Source: Mercurialis annua
Lineage: Eukaryota; Streptophyta; Magnoliopsida; Malpighiales; Euphorbiaceae
Assembly: GCF_937616625.2 (NCBI RefSeq)
Contig: NC_065573.1
Span: 2,867,001 to 2,931,000, forward strand
Direction of reading: 5' to 3'
DNA: 64,000 nt
This document shows positions 48,497 through 61,700 of the stretch, piece after piece. The notes under the pieces were generated by a model. That model made no database searches and was not told the origin of the DNA. It worked only from the letters and a program-made list of their open reading frames with translations. A program made the translations under genes and the position numbers. Numbering within the stretch: the first letter of the stretch is position 1; each line of letters starts with the position of its first letter.

Positions 48497-49865
48497 TCAA
48501 AATAAACTATTACCTTGAGCAAATAAGTGGGGATATCGTTTTAGCATATCCGCCTCTGTTTCCCACGTACATTCCTCAACCGTTCGACTTCTCCACAGAA
48601 CCTTTACCATAGGAATCTCCTTTCTATGGAGTTTCCTAATCTGTGTATCGACAATCTCGACAGGTTCTTCCTTATAGGATAGATCCTCGTCTATCTCGAC
48701 CTCTTGCGGTTGGATAATACGATTAGGATCAGGAATATACTTTCTAAGCATTGACACATGAAACAATGGATGTACTTGAGACATCTCTAACGGTAATGCT
48801 AATTTATAATCTACAGATCCTACTCATTCTACAATTTCATAAGGTCCTGCATACCTCGGCGCTAGCTTACCTTTCTTTCCAAATCGGACCACACCTTTCA
48901 TAGGTGATATTTTAAGAAACACAAAATCTCCGACTTGAAATTCTATATCTTTCCTTTTCAAATCAGCGTAGCTCTTTTGCCGACTAAACGCAGTTCCTAA
49001 TCGTTGCTTAATTAGCGGTACTTTCTCTGACGTAATTTGTACAATTCCAGCTCCTGTCAACTTTCTCTCTCCAACTTCTTCCCAACAAATATGGGATCTA
49101 CACTTACGTCCATATAACGCCTCATATGTAGCCATCTTGATACTGGAATGATAACTATTGTTGTAAGAAAATTCTACCAGCGATAGATACTCATCCCAAT
49201 GACCTCCAAAATCTAAGACACACATCTGTAGCATGTCTTCTAGAGTATGGATAGTCCTTTCAGACTGTCCATCTGTCTGAGGATGAAACGCCGTACTAAA
49301 ATCTAAACGTGTTCCTAAAGCCTTTTGCAAACTTTGCCAAAATCTAGATATGAAGACTGAACCTGGATCCGACACAACTGACACAGGAACTCCATGTAGA
49401 GTTACTATTTTGTCAATGTAGATCTGAGCTAGCTTTGCTGCTGTATAGGTAACCTTGATCGGAATAAAATATGCAGACTTTGTCATTCGATCAACGATAA
49501 CCCATATCGAATCGAATCCTCGTTGCGATTTAGGTAATCCAACGACAAAATCCATAGTTATCCTTCCCCATTTCCATTCTGGTATAGGTAACTGTTGCAA
49601 AACTCCTGATGGTTTCTGATGTTCCAATTTAACTTGTTGACATATCGAACACTTCACAACAAATTCCGCTATATCTCTCTTCATACCATTCCAACAATAC
49701 ATCGTGATACATCTTGGTAGAACCAGGATGAACACTATACTTAGATCCATGTGCCTCCGACATAATTCTTTGTCTTAACTCTTCCACATTCGGTACGCAT
49801 ACCCTTGCACCAAATTTAAGAATACCACCTTTCATACTGAACTCAGAGGTCACTCCTTTTTGCAC
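48497..49865 (-). pseudogene. E3 integrase with C-terminal chromodomain, broken
   Basis: Integrase inserts element DNA into the host genome; chromodomains of this group bind modified histones. Visible, from the N side: HHCC zinc domain (EAHGSKYSVHPG, then KCSICQQ), catalytic core with Asp in MDFVVGLP, Asp in SDPGSVF (usually SDRGxxF) and Glu in QSERTIHTLEDML, GPY/F module (LAPRYAGPYEIVE), then a chromodomain (YKEEPVEIVD, PMVKVLWRSR, ECTWETEADM, YPHLF). Breaks: a frameshift by a small deletion near 49700 within the zinc domain, and a TGA stop at 48824-48826 just after the GPY/F module, where other copies would have a sense codon. Not functional as it stands. Confidence 0.9.
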
Positions 49866-50034
49866 TTCTTCAATAACATGCTTTAGTTGAGTATCCGTTG
49901 TCTGAAGTTCCTTAATTTAATCATTCAGTGTAGGTTTAATCATCATTTGGGCTACTAAGTTTCCCAAATACGAAACCTCTAATTGAACTCCTTGATCAAA
50001 CAACGAATGCACTTCTCTAATCATTGGTCGCTTG
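49866..50034 (-). pseudogene. E3 pol linker between RNase H and integrase, degraded
   Basis: Recognisable tether sequence ([18 protein letters not shown]) with in-frame stops. It is out of frame with the RNase H upstream; the shift maps near an A8 run on the sense strand (about 50068-50077) directly after the VVADAL motif. Confidence 0.7.
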
Positions 50035-51795
50035 TCAACTAAAGTAATATGAGCTAAACTTCATGCTGATTTTTTTTCTTAACGCATCAGCTACTACGTT
50101 AGCTTTACCAGGATGATACTGTATCGTACAATCATAATCCTTTAGCAACTCCATCCACCTTCTATGTCTAAGATTTAATTCTCGCTGATCGAATATGTAT
50201 TTCAGACTTTTGTGATCAGTGAATATTTCGCACTTCGCTCCATATAAATAATGCCTCCAAATCTTTAATGCGAAAATCACCGCTGCTAGTTCTAGATCAT
50301 GGGTTGGATAATTAACTTTATTCTTTTTCAACTGGCGAGAAGGATAAGCTATAACTCGTCCATGTTGCATTAGTACACATCCTAACCCGATATTAGAAGC
50401 ATAACAATAGACTGTAAATCCATCATTACCCTCTGGTAATGCCAGAACTGGAGCTGTTGTTAAACACTCCTTCAGCTTCTGGAAACTCGCCTCACATTGA
50501 TTAGTCCAAATGAACTTCGCGTTTTTCTGAGTCAGCTTGGTTAATGGTGCAGAAAATTTAGAAAACTCTTGCACAAAACGTCTATAATAACCAGCTAAAC
50601 CTAAGAAACTACGAATTTTTGTCACGGTACTTTGTCTCTTCCAATCCATCACTGCTTCAATCTTTTTAGGATCAACCTTAATCCCAATTTGAGATATAAC
50701 ATGTCCCAAAAATGCTACTTCTTCTAACCAAAATTCACATTTTGAGAATTTAGCATAAAGCCGATGATCTCTCAAAGTTTGTAACACTATCCTTAAGTGT
50801 TGCACATGCTCCTCCTCCGTGCGCGAATAGATGAAGATGTCATCTATGAAAATTATAACGAACTGATTTAGAAACGGTTTAAATATCCGATTTATCAAAT
50901 CCATGAAGGCTGCTGGTGCATTCGTTAGTCGAAACGACATGACCAGAAATTCATAATGACCATATCTTGTCCTAAATGCAGTCTTTGGTATATCATCACT
51001 TCTAATCTTCAGCTGATGATAACAGGACCTTAAATCAATCTTCGAAAAGTACCTCGCTCCATGCAATTGATCGAATAAATCGTCAATTCTTGGTAAAGGA
51101 TACTTATTCTTGATTATAACCTTATTGAGTTGTCTGTAATCTATACAGAGTCTCATTGATCCATCCTTTTTCCTTACGAACAACACAGGTGCACCCCAAG
51201 GTGATACACTTGGTCGTATGAATCCACGATCAATCAACTCTTCCAATTGATCTTTCAACTCCTTCGGTTCTGCTGTTGCCATCCGATACGGAGGTATCGA
51301 TATTGGACTTATACCAGGAACTAGATCAATACATAACTCAATCTCTCGATCTGGTGGTAATCCAGGTAACTCTTCTGGAAAAACATCTAAATATTCTGAC
51401 ACCACCGGTAAATAACACACACTATCAACTTTCTTCTCAACATCTCGTACTAAAGATATAAATCCTTGGCATCCTTTTCTCATTATCTTTCTCGCTTTCA
51501 AAGCCGAGACTAAACTCTTTTGGGTTTCTAACTTCTCACCCTGAATAGAGATAAATTCCGTTCCAGGTGTCTGGAACGTCACTATCTTCATTTGACAATC
51601 CACTTTCGCATAATGTTGCGCTAGCCAATCCATTCCTAACACAACATCAAACTCCAAAACATCGAGCAACGACAAATCCGCAAACATCTCTCGTCCTCCA
51701 ATTAACACCGGACACGACAGATAAACTAGATTAACGTCTATGCTCTTGCCTACAGTTGTAGCTACTACTAATGGGTTTTGCAAAATCAAATCCAA
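50035..51795 (-). pseudogene. pol: E3 protease remnant, reverse transcriptase and RNase H (open, 586 codons)
   Basis: Open frame covering only the C-terminal half of protease ([17 protein letters not shown]), then RT ([35 protein letters not shown], catalytic [16 protein letters not shown]), connection and RNase H ([39 protein letters not shown]). The first RNase H carboxylate looks replaced: YCYAS where YCDAS is usual. The protease active site DxG is missing through the deletion near 51800-51815. RT itself looks intact. An initiator Met here is not meaningful, since the natural product is a polyprotein. Confidence 0.9.
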
Positions 51796-51799
51796 AACT

Positions 51800-52363
51800 C
51801 AACTACTTCTCTCGATATTTCTCCGTTACTAAAAATGGAAGAAAGAAACTCTTAAATCGTGTAACGAACTCATTCCAAGTCATCTCTCCCATACTTGGTT
51901 GAATATGCCTTTGGAACCAATCCTCCGCAGCTCCTTTCACTGACATCTCAACCAGTACAATCGACTATTTTTCGTCCGCCTGAAGACGTCTAGCATTCCA
52001 TTCCACTTCTTCCAGGAAATCCAACGCATCATTCGCACCATCAAACTTCATAGGCTTCAGCCTCATGTAAGCCATGATGATATCGCGATCAACATTTGCA
52101 CCGGCTCGCTTCTGTTGTTAAGTCAACTGCTCTCTGTGCATATTCTGAACTTCCGTTTGATTAGTTTGCATAGCCGCAATTCTGGCCAGAAAATGTTCAA
52201 AGTTGAAGCCATGAATATTGAAGTTTGGTCCTCGACCTCTACCACGACCTCGTCCACGACCACGACCACGACCTTGACCTGCTGCGGGTATCACATCGTT
52301 ATGAACGGATGCCTCATCATGAGCATTCTCCTCTTGAACGCTTTCATCATGCTGATCAGCCAT
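51800..52363 (-). pseudogene. gag: E3 gag, N-terminal half only
   Basis: Starts MADQHDESVQ at 52363 and has an (Arg-Gly)n tract, then capsid sequence (RLKPMKFDGANDALDFLEEV, AAEDWFQRH, TWNEFVTRFKSFF). Stops interrupt it after REQLT and after LQADEK. Just after a TEKYREK motif the frame passes abruptly into mid-protease sequence near 51800-51815, so the rest of capsid, the zinc knuckle and the protease active site were removed by one deletion. A TTCTTACTAG acceptor-like site lies shortly upstream of the start (about 52384). Confidence 0.85.
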
Positions 52364-52656
52364 TGTGATCAAAGCATGTCGTCTAGTAAGAATCTATCTA
52401 AGCGTGCTAATTGTATAAATTAGGCTCTACATACTCCTAACAAGCATACAGACTCATTCCTAAAGAAAAGCTGAGAATGTTCAATATTAAAAGATAACGT
52501 AACAATGACATGACCGAAATGTTATGTGTTGCAGTAGACACCCTATACATACTCATCAATTCCTAGGTACTTTGTCAAGACTCCTTTTTACATATTAGTA
52601 ATGTACTAAGACATCACTTGGATATCAACTCAACAATGGCCCACTTTTCGACCATT

Positions 52657-52668
52657 GCTATGATACCA
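52657..52668 (-). other. E3 primer-binding site, one mismatch
   Basis: Minus-strand TGGTATCATAGC, against TGGTATCAGAGC in the other elements. It lies four bases inside the LTR end. Confidence 0.85.
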
Positions 52669-52672
52669 ATTT

Positions 52673-55600
52673 TGTCACGACACGATTCTCGGCATCGTGA
52701 CCGGCGCTACGGAATGGGAGTGGTTGCTATGAAACCCGTAGATAGCCTTAAAAATCGTTATAAATTTTTCGCGGAAAACAAAATATTTTTGAACATTTTA
52801 AAATCTCCGTTTAAAACGTTCTGGTTTTAAAACCATCATGAAACTTTGCCAATAAATACCAACTTATTATTTATTGCAATCCAGTTTCATAGCCATATCA
52901 TCATGGCAAACCATACACTTTATTTAAATGGCATACATCCCATTTATAATGCCATAAATATCCTTGTGCGGTCATCCTGACCTTCGCACAACTTGCATAT
53001 GAAAACATCAGAGTTTAAGCGGAATAAAATATTAAAACATAAGAGTCTGACATGATTATTTACGTACTACTGTTCATGTCTAAGTCTAACTGCAACTCTA
53101 GATAATAACAGGTCACCAGGCTTATTCAAACCAGTACTTCCAGAGCAAGAATAAAAATTACTCACGCTACAGACTATTCCTCAGTGAAATTAGTTCCTAA
53201 AAAATAATCCCACAACGTGGATCAGATAAAAATCTGGTGAATGTGTACAAAATATATTAATAAACATTAGTATGAAAGCCATGCATCCAAATTACCGATT
53301 CATATGAAACCCTAAACCATGATTCATGTTCCTACGTGCTTTCAAAATAAGAACATAAATTCATTTCACATTTCTCCACACCATTTGGGTTAACCACGTA
53401 GGCCGCACAGTATCTTACTGTCGCCATTGGCCGTATTTACTTTTCTTTTTGTACTTTGGCCAGTCAAATCCGATTATTTTGATTTTACGTACATGAAAGT
53501 CCCAGACTCTTCTTACTGTACAACGGATTTTGGCAGTACATAAATGCCGTCGCCAACATACTTTTAGGTTCAACCCCTTATATCTCGGCTGTAATCTTGA
53601 CAAGGCTTGGGTCGTCTATTTTCCGTTGCCTCTTAAGACCTGTTCACACAGTACATCTAGGCCGTCGCAGGATTCACACAGCAACATCACATGCAAACCA
53701 TTCTAATATGCAATACCGGTGATCATACAGCACTATTTCCGCCCAATAGTAAGCATGTTTCAATGAATCTAAATCGGTTTCAAAACTATGTATACAGTTC
53801 ATGCGATTTAAATTTAAAATAAAATAAAACATTTACAAATCATGTAAAGCAGTTCATACACATTTTTAATATTAATATTCAGCAATATAAATTGTAAACA
53901 CACTCACAATACGCGCTTATTCCAAATTTAAAATATTTCCGCCGCAAATTAGATCCTTCGCCCGTCGGTATTCGTGGCAATATTCACCGGATCTAGTTTA
54001 GAAATTAAACATTAATAATATAATAATTTCTAACATCTAGGATACTTTCTAAACTGACTGAATTTTATAGAATTAAATATCCAAATTTAATTCCAACTAT
54101 CTCTTCCTAGGTATCGTAAATTTATTACGATAAATCTGATACATATCCTACACGCACACATATACAAATAAAACATGTCCTAAAAATATATTTTTTCAAA
54201 ACCAACCTACCCAAACACATTTAATAATAATTATATTTTCGAAATTAAAAATATTTTCCGTAAAATTTTCACCCGGGGCTCGGCCCCCCTTGGCTTGGCC
54301 CCCCTTGGCCAGGCATAATACTGCCATGAGTAGGGGACTGAGTTTGATGAACTCTGTCCTCTTTGCTCACCGCCGGTCACCAGATTCCGGCAATCGTTTG
54401 GCCGAAAACGCTAAAACCGCTCAAAACGTTTTAAAATTCATTTTAACACCAATCAACCACCAAAAAGCAAAATAATTTATTGTTACAGAAATATTAAAGT
54501 TTACAGCAGCCCACATATTTTAAGTAAATTAATTTTCATGATTTTAAGAATTTAAAACTGTATAAATCGCTAAAATCGAAACCGATTTAAATAATACTCA
54601 AAAATCATCCATTAAATCTTTTAATTCCGTGAATAAATGACATATAATTTATTAAGCAATATTTTCAGCCCAGAAATTTAAAATAAATTATTTTCCCTAT
54701 TTATCAATATTAAAAACCGATTAACTAGTTTGAAATCGAAAACCATAGTTTCTATCGATAAATAACAAATTTAATCATCTTAGAATTCATGAAAATCAAC
54801 AAACCAAGCACATACTAAAATAATATACATGATCAGCCTATAAATATTTAAATAGACTATTTTTCTATATTTTGACCATTTTTCACGGTTTAAAACATTT
54901 AAAAATCAAAACCCGCTTTAATTATTTAACACCCGAATTTTATCACAATTTTAATCCATAAAATTCAACCTTTAACACACATATTTAATTGATGTAATAC
55001 ATCAGCCCAGAAATTTTAAAAGAATTTATTTAATACCAATTAAAATTTCAAAAATAAAAACAAACGCTAAAACTGATAAATAAACATATAATCTATCAAT
55101 TTCCACAACCAAAAGCACAATCTCCAAGACAAATAATTCCAGAAAATAAAAATGGAAATTTGAGTCTTGAGACTTACCTTGATCGTACATGCAATTGAAG
55201 ATTAGTTATCTACGGGAAATTTGCAACGTTTTTCGTTTAGGAAGTTTTGTGAAAAAATGAAAGAAAATGGGTACTATGATTTGAGTTGAGAGCTTTGCTT
55301 CTTTTGTCTTAATGGAGGTGGATATGTTTGCTTAAGAAAATGAAGAAGATGAAGGTTATATGATTAACCTCATTTTCATTTAATTCCAATTATACCCTTG
55401 GGCAAATTTTGCAAATATTTTCAAACTTTAGGAGTAAACATGTCATTTTCGGATTTTTAAAAATAATTCTTCACAAATACTTTAAAATATTAATTTATAA
55501 ATATTGGGCTTGAAATAAATATTTTTGGGCTTTTAAAATAATTAAAATTAAATATTTTAGCAGTTTTTCTTTAAAATCTCATAAATAAATATAAATAACC

Positions 55601-55760
55601 AAAATTCCCAAAAATAAATATTAGGGCCATACACACCCTAAAACACATAAACACTTATTTAAATTCACCTCGTGAATTTAAAAGCTATTTTTCTTAGTCC
55701 CGGTTAATTAAAACGTGACACATGGCAAAATAGACACCTATAAAAATACGGGGTATTAGA
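52673..55760 (-). repeat. E3 5' LTR
   Basis: 3.09 kb from TGTCACGACACG to GGGGTATTAGA (CA end altered to GA). It contains the shared end block (GACCGGCGCTACGGAATGGG), hairpin motif 53717-53749, GC-rich island about 54270-54330 and donor-like AAGGTAAGTC at about 55177 on the minus strand. It is similar to the 3' LTR throughout, with small indels. Confidence 0.93.
53717..53749 (-). promoter_or_regulatory. Shared LTR motif in E3 5' LTR
   Basis: CCGGTGATCATAC then CTATTTCCGCCCAATAG. One stem base and one palindrome base differ from the 3' LTR copy, both consistent with decay after insertion. Confidence 0.6.
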
Positions 55761-58700
55761 CTTTACAAACGTTACGAAACAAATCCAAATTTTTAACTGT
55801 TTTAGCAATGTAAGCCAAACGTTTACAAACGTTACGAAACAAATCCAAACGTTTCACATTTTTAGCAATTTAAGCCAAACGTTTACAAACGTTACGAAAC
55901 AAATCCAAATGTTTAATCTTTTTAGCGATTTGAGCCAAACGTTTATAAACGCTACGAAACAAATCCAAACGTTTAACCTTTTTAGCTATTTAAGCCAAAC
56001 ATTTAAAAACGTTATGAAACAAATCCAAGCGTTTCTCCTTTTAAGCAATTTAAGCCAAACGTATACAAACGTTACGAAACAAATCAAAGTGTTTCACCTT
56101 TTTAGCAATTTAAGCCAAACGTTAACAAAGGTTACGAAACAAATCCAAACGTTTCACTTTTTTTTTTGCGATTTAAGCCAAATGTTTACAAAAGATACGA
56201 AACAATTCCAAACGTTTCCCCTTTTTAGCGATTTAAGCCAAACGTTTACAAACGTTATAAAGAAATCCAATCGTTTCACCTTTTTAGAAATTTAAGCCAA
56301 ACATTTACAAATGTTATGAAACAAATCCAAACGTTACACCTTTTTAGCGATTTAAGCCGAACGTTTACAAACGTTACGAAACAAAACCAAACGTTTCGCC
56401 TTTTTAGCAATAGAAGCCAAACGTTTAGAAACGTTACGAAACAAATCCAAACGTTTCCCATTTTTAACGATTTAAGCCAAACATTTACAAACGTTACGAA
56501 ACAAATCCAAATGTTTCACCTTTTTAACGATTTAAGCCAAACGTTTACAAATGTTACGAAACAAACCCAAATGTTTCACCTTTTTTGCGATTTAAGCCGA
56601 ACCTTTACAAAAGTTACGAAACAAATCCAAACTTTTCGCCTTTTTACCGATTTAGGACAAACGTATACAAATGTTACGAAACAAATCCAAACGTTTCGCC
56701 TTTTTAGCGATTTAGGCCAAACCTTTACAAAGGTTACGAAACAAATCCAAACGTTTTGCCTTTTCAGCAATTTAAGCCAAAGGTTTACAAACGTTATGAA
56801 AAAATCCAAATGTTTCCCCTTTTTAGCGATTTAAGCCAAACGTTAAAAAACGTTACGAAACAAATCCAAACGTTTCACCTTAGTGATTTAAGCCGAACGT
56901 TTACCAAAGTTACGAAACAAATCTAAAAATTTCACCTTTATAGCGATTTAAGCCAAACGTTTACAAACGTTAAGAAACAAATCCAAACGTTTCACATTTT
57001 TAGTGATTTAAGCGAAACCTTTACAAACGTCACGAAACAAAACCAAGCGTTTCACATTTTTAGCAATTTAAGCCAAACGTTTACAAACCTTACGAAACAA
57101 ATCAAAGCGTTTCACCTTTTTAGCAATTTAACCAAACGTTTACAAACGTTCTGAAACAAATTTATCCAAGCGTTTCGCCTATTAAATAATTTAAGCCAAA
57201 CGTTTATAAAAGTTACAAAACAAATCCAAGCGTTTCACCTTTTTAGCAATTTAAGCAAAACGTTACGAAACAAAACCAAACTTTCACATTTTTAGCGATT
57301 TATGCCGAACGTTTACAAACGTTTAGAAACAAAACCAAACGTTTCACCTTTTTAGCAATTTAAGGCAAACGTTTACAAACGTTACTAAACAAATCCAAAC
57401 GCTTCACCTTTTAAGCAATTTATGTCAAACGTTTACAAACGTTACGAAACAAATCCAAACGGTTTATCTTTTAGCGATTGAAGCCAAACGTTTACAAACG
57501 TTATGAAAAAAATCAAATGTTTCTCCTTTTTAGCGATTAAAGCCAAATGTTTTCAAACGGTACCAAACAAAACCAAATGTTTCTCCTTTTAAGCGATTTA
57601 AGCCGAACGTTTACAAACGTTACAAAACAAATCCAAACGTTTCACCTTTTTAGCGATTTATGCCAAATGTTTACAAACCTTACGAAACAAAACAAAACGT
57701 TTAAAACGTTACGGAAAAAATCCAAACGTTTCACATTTTGAGTGATTTAAGCGAAACCTTTACAAACGTTACGAAACAAAACCAAGTGTTTCCCCTTTTT
57801 AGCAATTTAAGCCAAACATTTACAAACGTTACGAAACAAATTCAAATGTTTCACCTTTTTAGCGATATAAGTCTAACGTTTACAAAGGTTACGAAACAAA
57901 TCTAAACATTTCACTTTTTAAGCGATTTAAGCCAAACATTTTCAAACGTTACAAAACAAAACCAAATGTTTCACCTTTTTAGTGATTTAAGCCGAACGTT
58001 TACAAAAGTTATGAAACAAATCCAAGAGTTTCACCTTTTTAGCAATTTAAATCAAACGTTTACAAATATTACGAAACAAATCCAAGCGTTTAACCTTTTC
58101 AGCAACTTAAGCCAAACATTTACAAACGTTACGACACAAATCCAAGCGTTTTACCTTTTTTGCGATTTAAGCCAAACATTTTGAAAAGTTACGTAACAAA
58201 TCAAAGCGTTTCACCTTTTTTGCGATACAAACCAAACGTTTACAAACGTTACGAAATAAATCCAAACGTTACCCCTTTTTAGCGATATAAGCCAAACGTT
58301 TGCAAACGTTACGAAACAAATCCAAACGTTTCACCTTTTTAGCGATATAAGTCAAACGTTTACAAACGTTACGAAACAATTCGAAACATTTCCCCTTTTT
58401 CGCGATTGAGGCCAAACGTTTACAAACGTTACGAAAGAAATCCTAACGTTTCGCCTTTTTAGCGATTTAGGACAAACGTATATAAACGTTACGAAACAAA
58501 TCCAAACGTTTCGCCTTTTTAGTGATTTAGGCCTAACGTTTACAAAGGTTACGAAACAAATCCCAACGTTTCGCCTTTTCAGCAATCTAAGCCAAAGGTT
58601 TACAAACGTTATGAAACTAATCCAAATGTTTCCCCTTTTTAGAGATTTAAGCCAAACGTTTACAAACGTTACGAAACAAATCCAAACGTTTCACCTTTTT

Positions 58701-61700
58701 AGCGATGTAAGCCGAACGTTTACCAAAGTTACGAAACAAATCTAAACGTTTCCCCTTTTCAGCGATTTAAGCCAAACGATTACAAACGTTACGAAACAAA
58801 TCTAAACGTTTCACCTTTTTAGCGATTTAAGCCAAACGTTTTCAAAAACGTTACGAAACAAAACCAAATGTTTCAACTTTTTAGTGATTTCAGCCGAACG
58901 TTTACAAACGTTACAAAACAAATCCAAATGTTTCCCCTTTTTAGTGATTTAAGCCAAAGTTTAACAAACTTTACGAAACAAAACCAAATGTTTCACATTA
59001 TTAGCGATTTAAGCGAAACCTTTACAAACGTCACGAAACAAAACCAAGCGTTTCACCTTTTTAGCAATTTAAGCCAAACGTTTACAAACCTTACGAAACA
59101 AATCCACGCGTTTCCCCTTTTTAGAAATTTAAGCCAAACGTTTACAAACGTTCTGAAACAAATTTATCCAAGCGTTTCACCTTTTAAATAATTTCAGCCA
59201 AACGTTTATAAAAGTTACGAACAAATCCAATCGTTTCACCTTATTAGCAATTTAAGCAAAACGTTACGAAACAAAACCAAACTTTCACATTTATAGCGAT
59301 TTATGCCGAACGTTTACATATGTTACGAAACAAAACCAAATGTTTCCCCATATTAGAAATTTATGCCAAACGTTACTAAACAAATCCAAACGTTTCCGAA
59401 TTTTATCTATTTAAGCCAAACATTTAAAACGTTACGAAACAAATCCAAACGCTTCACCTTTTTAGCAATTTATGCCAAACGTTTACAAACGTTCTGAAAC
59501 AAATCCAACGGTTTCTCTTTTAGCGATTGAAGCCAAACGTTTACAAACGTTACGAAACAAAACCAAACATTTAACCTTTTTAGCGATTTAAGCCAAACGT
59601 TTACAAACGTTACGAAACAAATCCAAACGTTTCCCCATTTTTGCAATTTCAGCCACACATTTAATACGTTATAAAATAAATCCAAACGTTTCACCTTTTT
59701 AGCAATTTAAGCCAAACGTTTACAAACGTTACGAAACAAAACCAAACGTTTCAGCTTTTTAGCGATTGAAGCCAAACGTTTATAAACGTTACGAAACAAA
59801 TCCAAACGTTTCCCTTATTTAGAAATTTAAGCAAAACAGTTAGAAACGTTACGAAATAAAACCAAGCGTTTCACCTTTTTAAAAATTTAAGCCAAACGTT
59901 TACAAACGCAACGAAGCAAATCCAAGGGTTTCACCTTTTTAGTAATTTAAGCCAAAAGTTTACAAACGTTACGAAACAAATCCAAGAGTTTCACTTTTTT
60001 AGCAATTTAAACCAAACGCTTACAAACGCTACGAAATAAATCCAAACGTTTCACCTTTTTAGCTATTTAAGCCAAACCTTTACAAATGGTACGAAACAAA
60101 TCCAAACGTTTTCCCTTTTTAGTGATTTAAGCCAAAGTTTACAAATTCTACGAAACAAATCCAAACGTTTCACCTTTTTAGCAATTAAAGCTAAACGTTA
60201 ATACACGCTACGAAACAAACCCAAACGTTTCACCTTTTTAGCGATTTAAGCCAAACATTTACAAATGTTTACGAAACTAATCCAAATGTTTCACCTTTTT
60301 AGCGATTTAAGCCAAACGTTTACAAACGTTACGAAGCAAATCCAAATGCTTCACCCTTTTAGCGATTTAAGCCAAACGTTTACAAACGTTACGAAGCAAA
60401 TCCAAATGCTTCACCCTTTTAGCGATTTAAGCCAAACGTTTACAAACGTTATAAAACAAATCCAAACATTTCTCATTTTTAGCGATTTAAGCCAAACGTT
60501 AGCAAACGTTACGAAACAAATCCAAATGTTTCACCTTTTTAGCGATTTAAGCCAAATATTTACCAACTTTACGAAACAAAACCAAACGCTTGAAACATTA
60601 CGAAACAAATCCAAATATTTTCCATTTTTAACGATTTAAGCCAAATATTTACAAACGTTACGAAAAAAAACCAAGCGTTTCACCTTTTTAGCAATTTAAG
60701 CCAAACATTTACAAACGTTAAACAAAAAGGTTTCACTTTTTTAGCGATTTAAGCCAAACGTTTACAAACGTTAAGAAACAAATCCAAACATTTCACCATT
60801 TTAGCGATTTAAGCCAAACGTTTACAAACGTTAGGAAACAAATCCAAATGTTTCACCTATTTAGCAATTTAGGCCAAAACGTTTATAAACGTTACGAAAC
60901 AAATCCAAGCGTTTCACCGTTTTAGCAATTTAAGCCAAACGTTTACAAACGTTACGAAATAGATCAAATGTTTTACCTTTTTAGCGATTTAAGCCAAACA
61001 TTTACAAACGCTACAAAACAAATCCAACCGTCTTACCTTCTTAGCTATTTAAGCCAAACGTTAACAAACATTACGAAACAAATCCAAACGTTTCCCCTTT
61101 TTGCGATTTAAGCCAAACGTTTACAAATGTTACGAACCAAATCCAAACGTTTGGCCTTTTTAGCAATTTAAGTCAAACTCTTACAAACGCTACGAAACAA
61201 ATCCAAAAGTTTCCGTTTTTTAGCAATTTAAGCCAAACGTTTACAAACGTTACAAAACAAATCCAAGCGTTTCAACTTTTTAGCAATTTAAACCAAACGT
61301 TTACAAACATTATGAAACAAATCCAAGCGTTTCATCTTTTTAACGATTTAAGCCAAACGTTTACAAACATTACGAAACAAATCAAAACATTTAAAAGGTT
61401 ACGAAAGAAATCCAAACGTGTAACATTTTAAGCGATTTAAGCGAAACCTTTACAAACGTTACGAAACAAAACCAAGTGTTTCGCCTTTTTAGCAATTTAA
61501 GACAAACGTTTACAAAAGTTACGAAACAAATTCAAACATTCCGCCTTTTTAGCGATTTAAGCCAAACGTTTACAAGCGTTACGATTTCTTTAAACAAATC
61601 TAAACGTTTCCACTTTTTAGCGATTTAAGCCAAAAGTATTCAAACGTTACGAAACAAAACCAAATGTTTCACCTTTTTAGTGATTTAAGCCGAACGTTTA

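Larger units (their letters stand above)
45351..55760 (-). mobile_element. E3: damaged chromovirus (Tekay/Del-like Ty3/gypsy)
   Basis: Minus-strand element with LTRs at 52673-55760 (5') and 45398-48461 (3'), primer site 52657-52668, polypurine tract 48462-48474 and a gag-pol body between them. Integrase ends in a chromodomain, which defines chromoviruses; LTR length and end sequences suggest the Tekay/Del clade. Gag and protease are truncated by a joint deletion, integrase is broken by a small deletion and a stop, and RT-RNase H is still open. The left end lost about 50 bp of LTR, replaced by a copied internal LTR fragment, so no target-site duplication can be recognised. Confidence 0.92.

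Noticed and set aside
45351..55760. Centromeric (CRM-type) retrotransposon, which would mark a centromere
   Set aside because: The chromodomain and polypurine-tract block are of the general chromovirus (Tekay/Del-like) type. I see no CRM-specific feature, so centromere identity is not supported.
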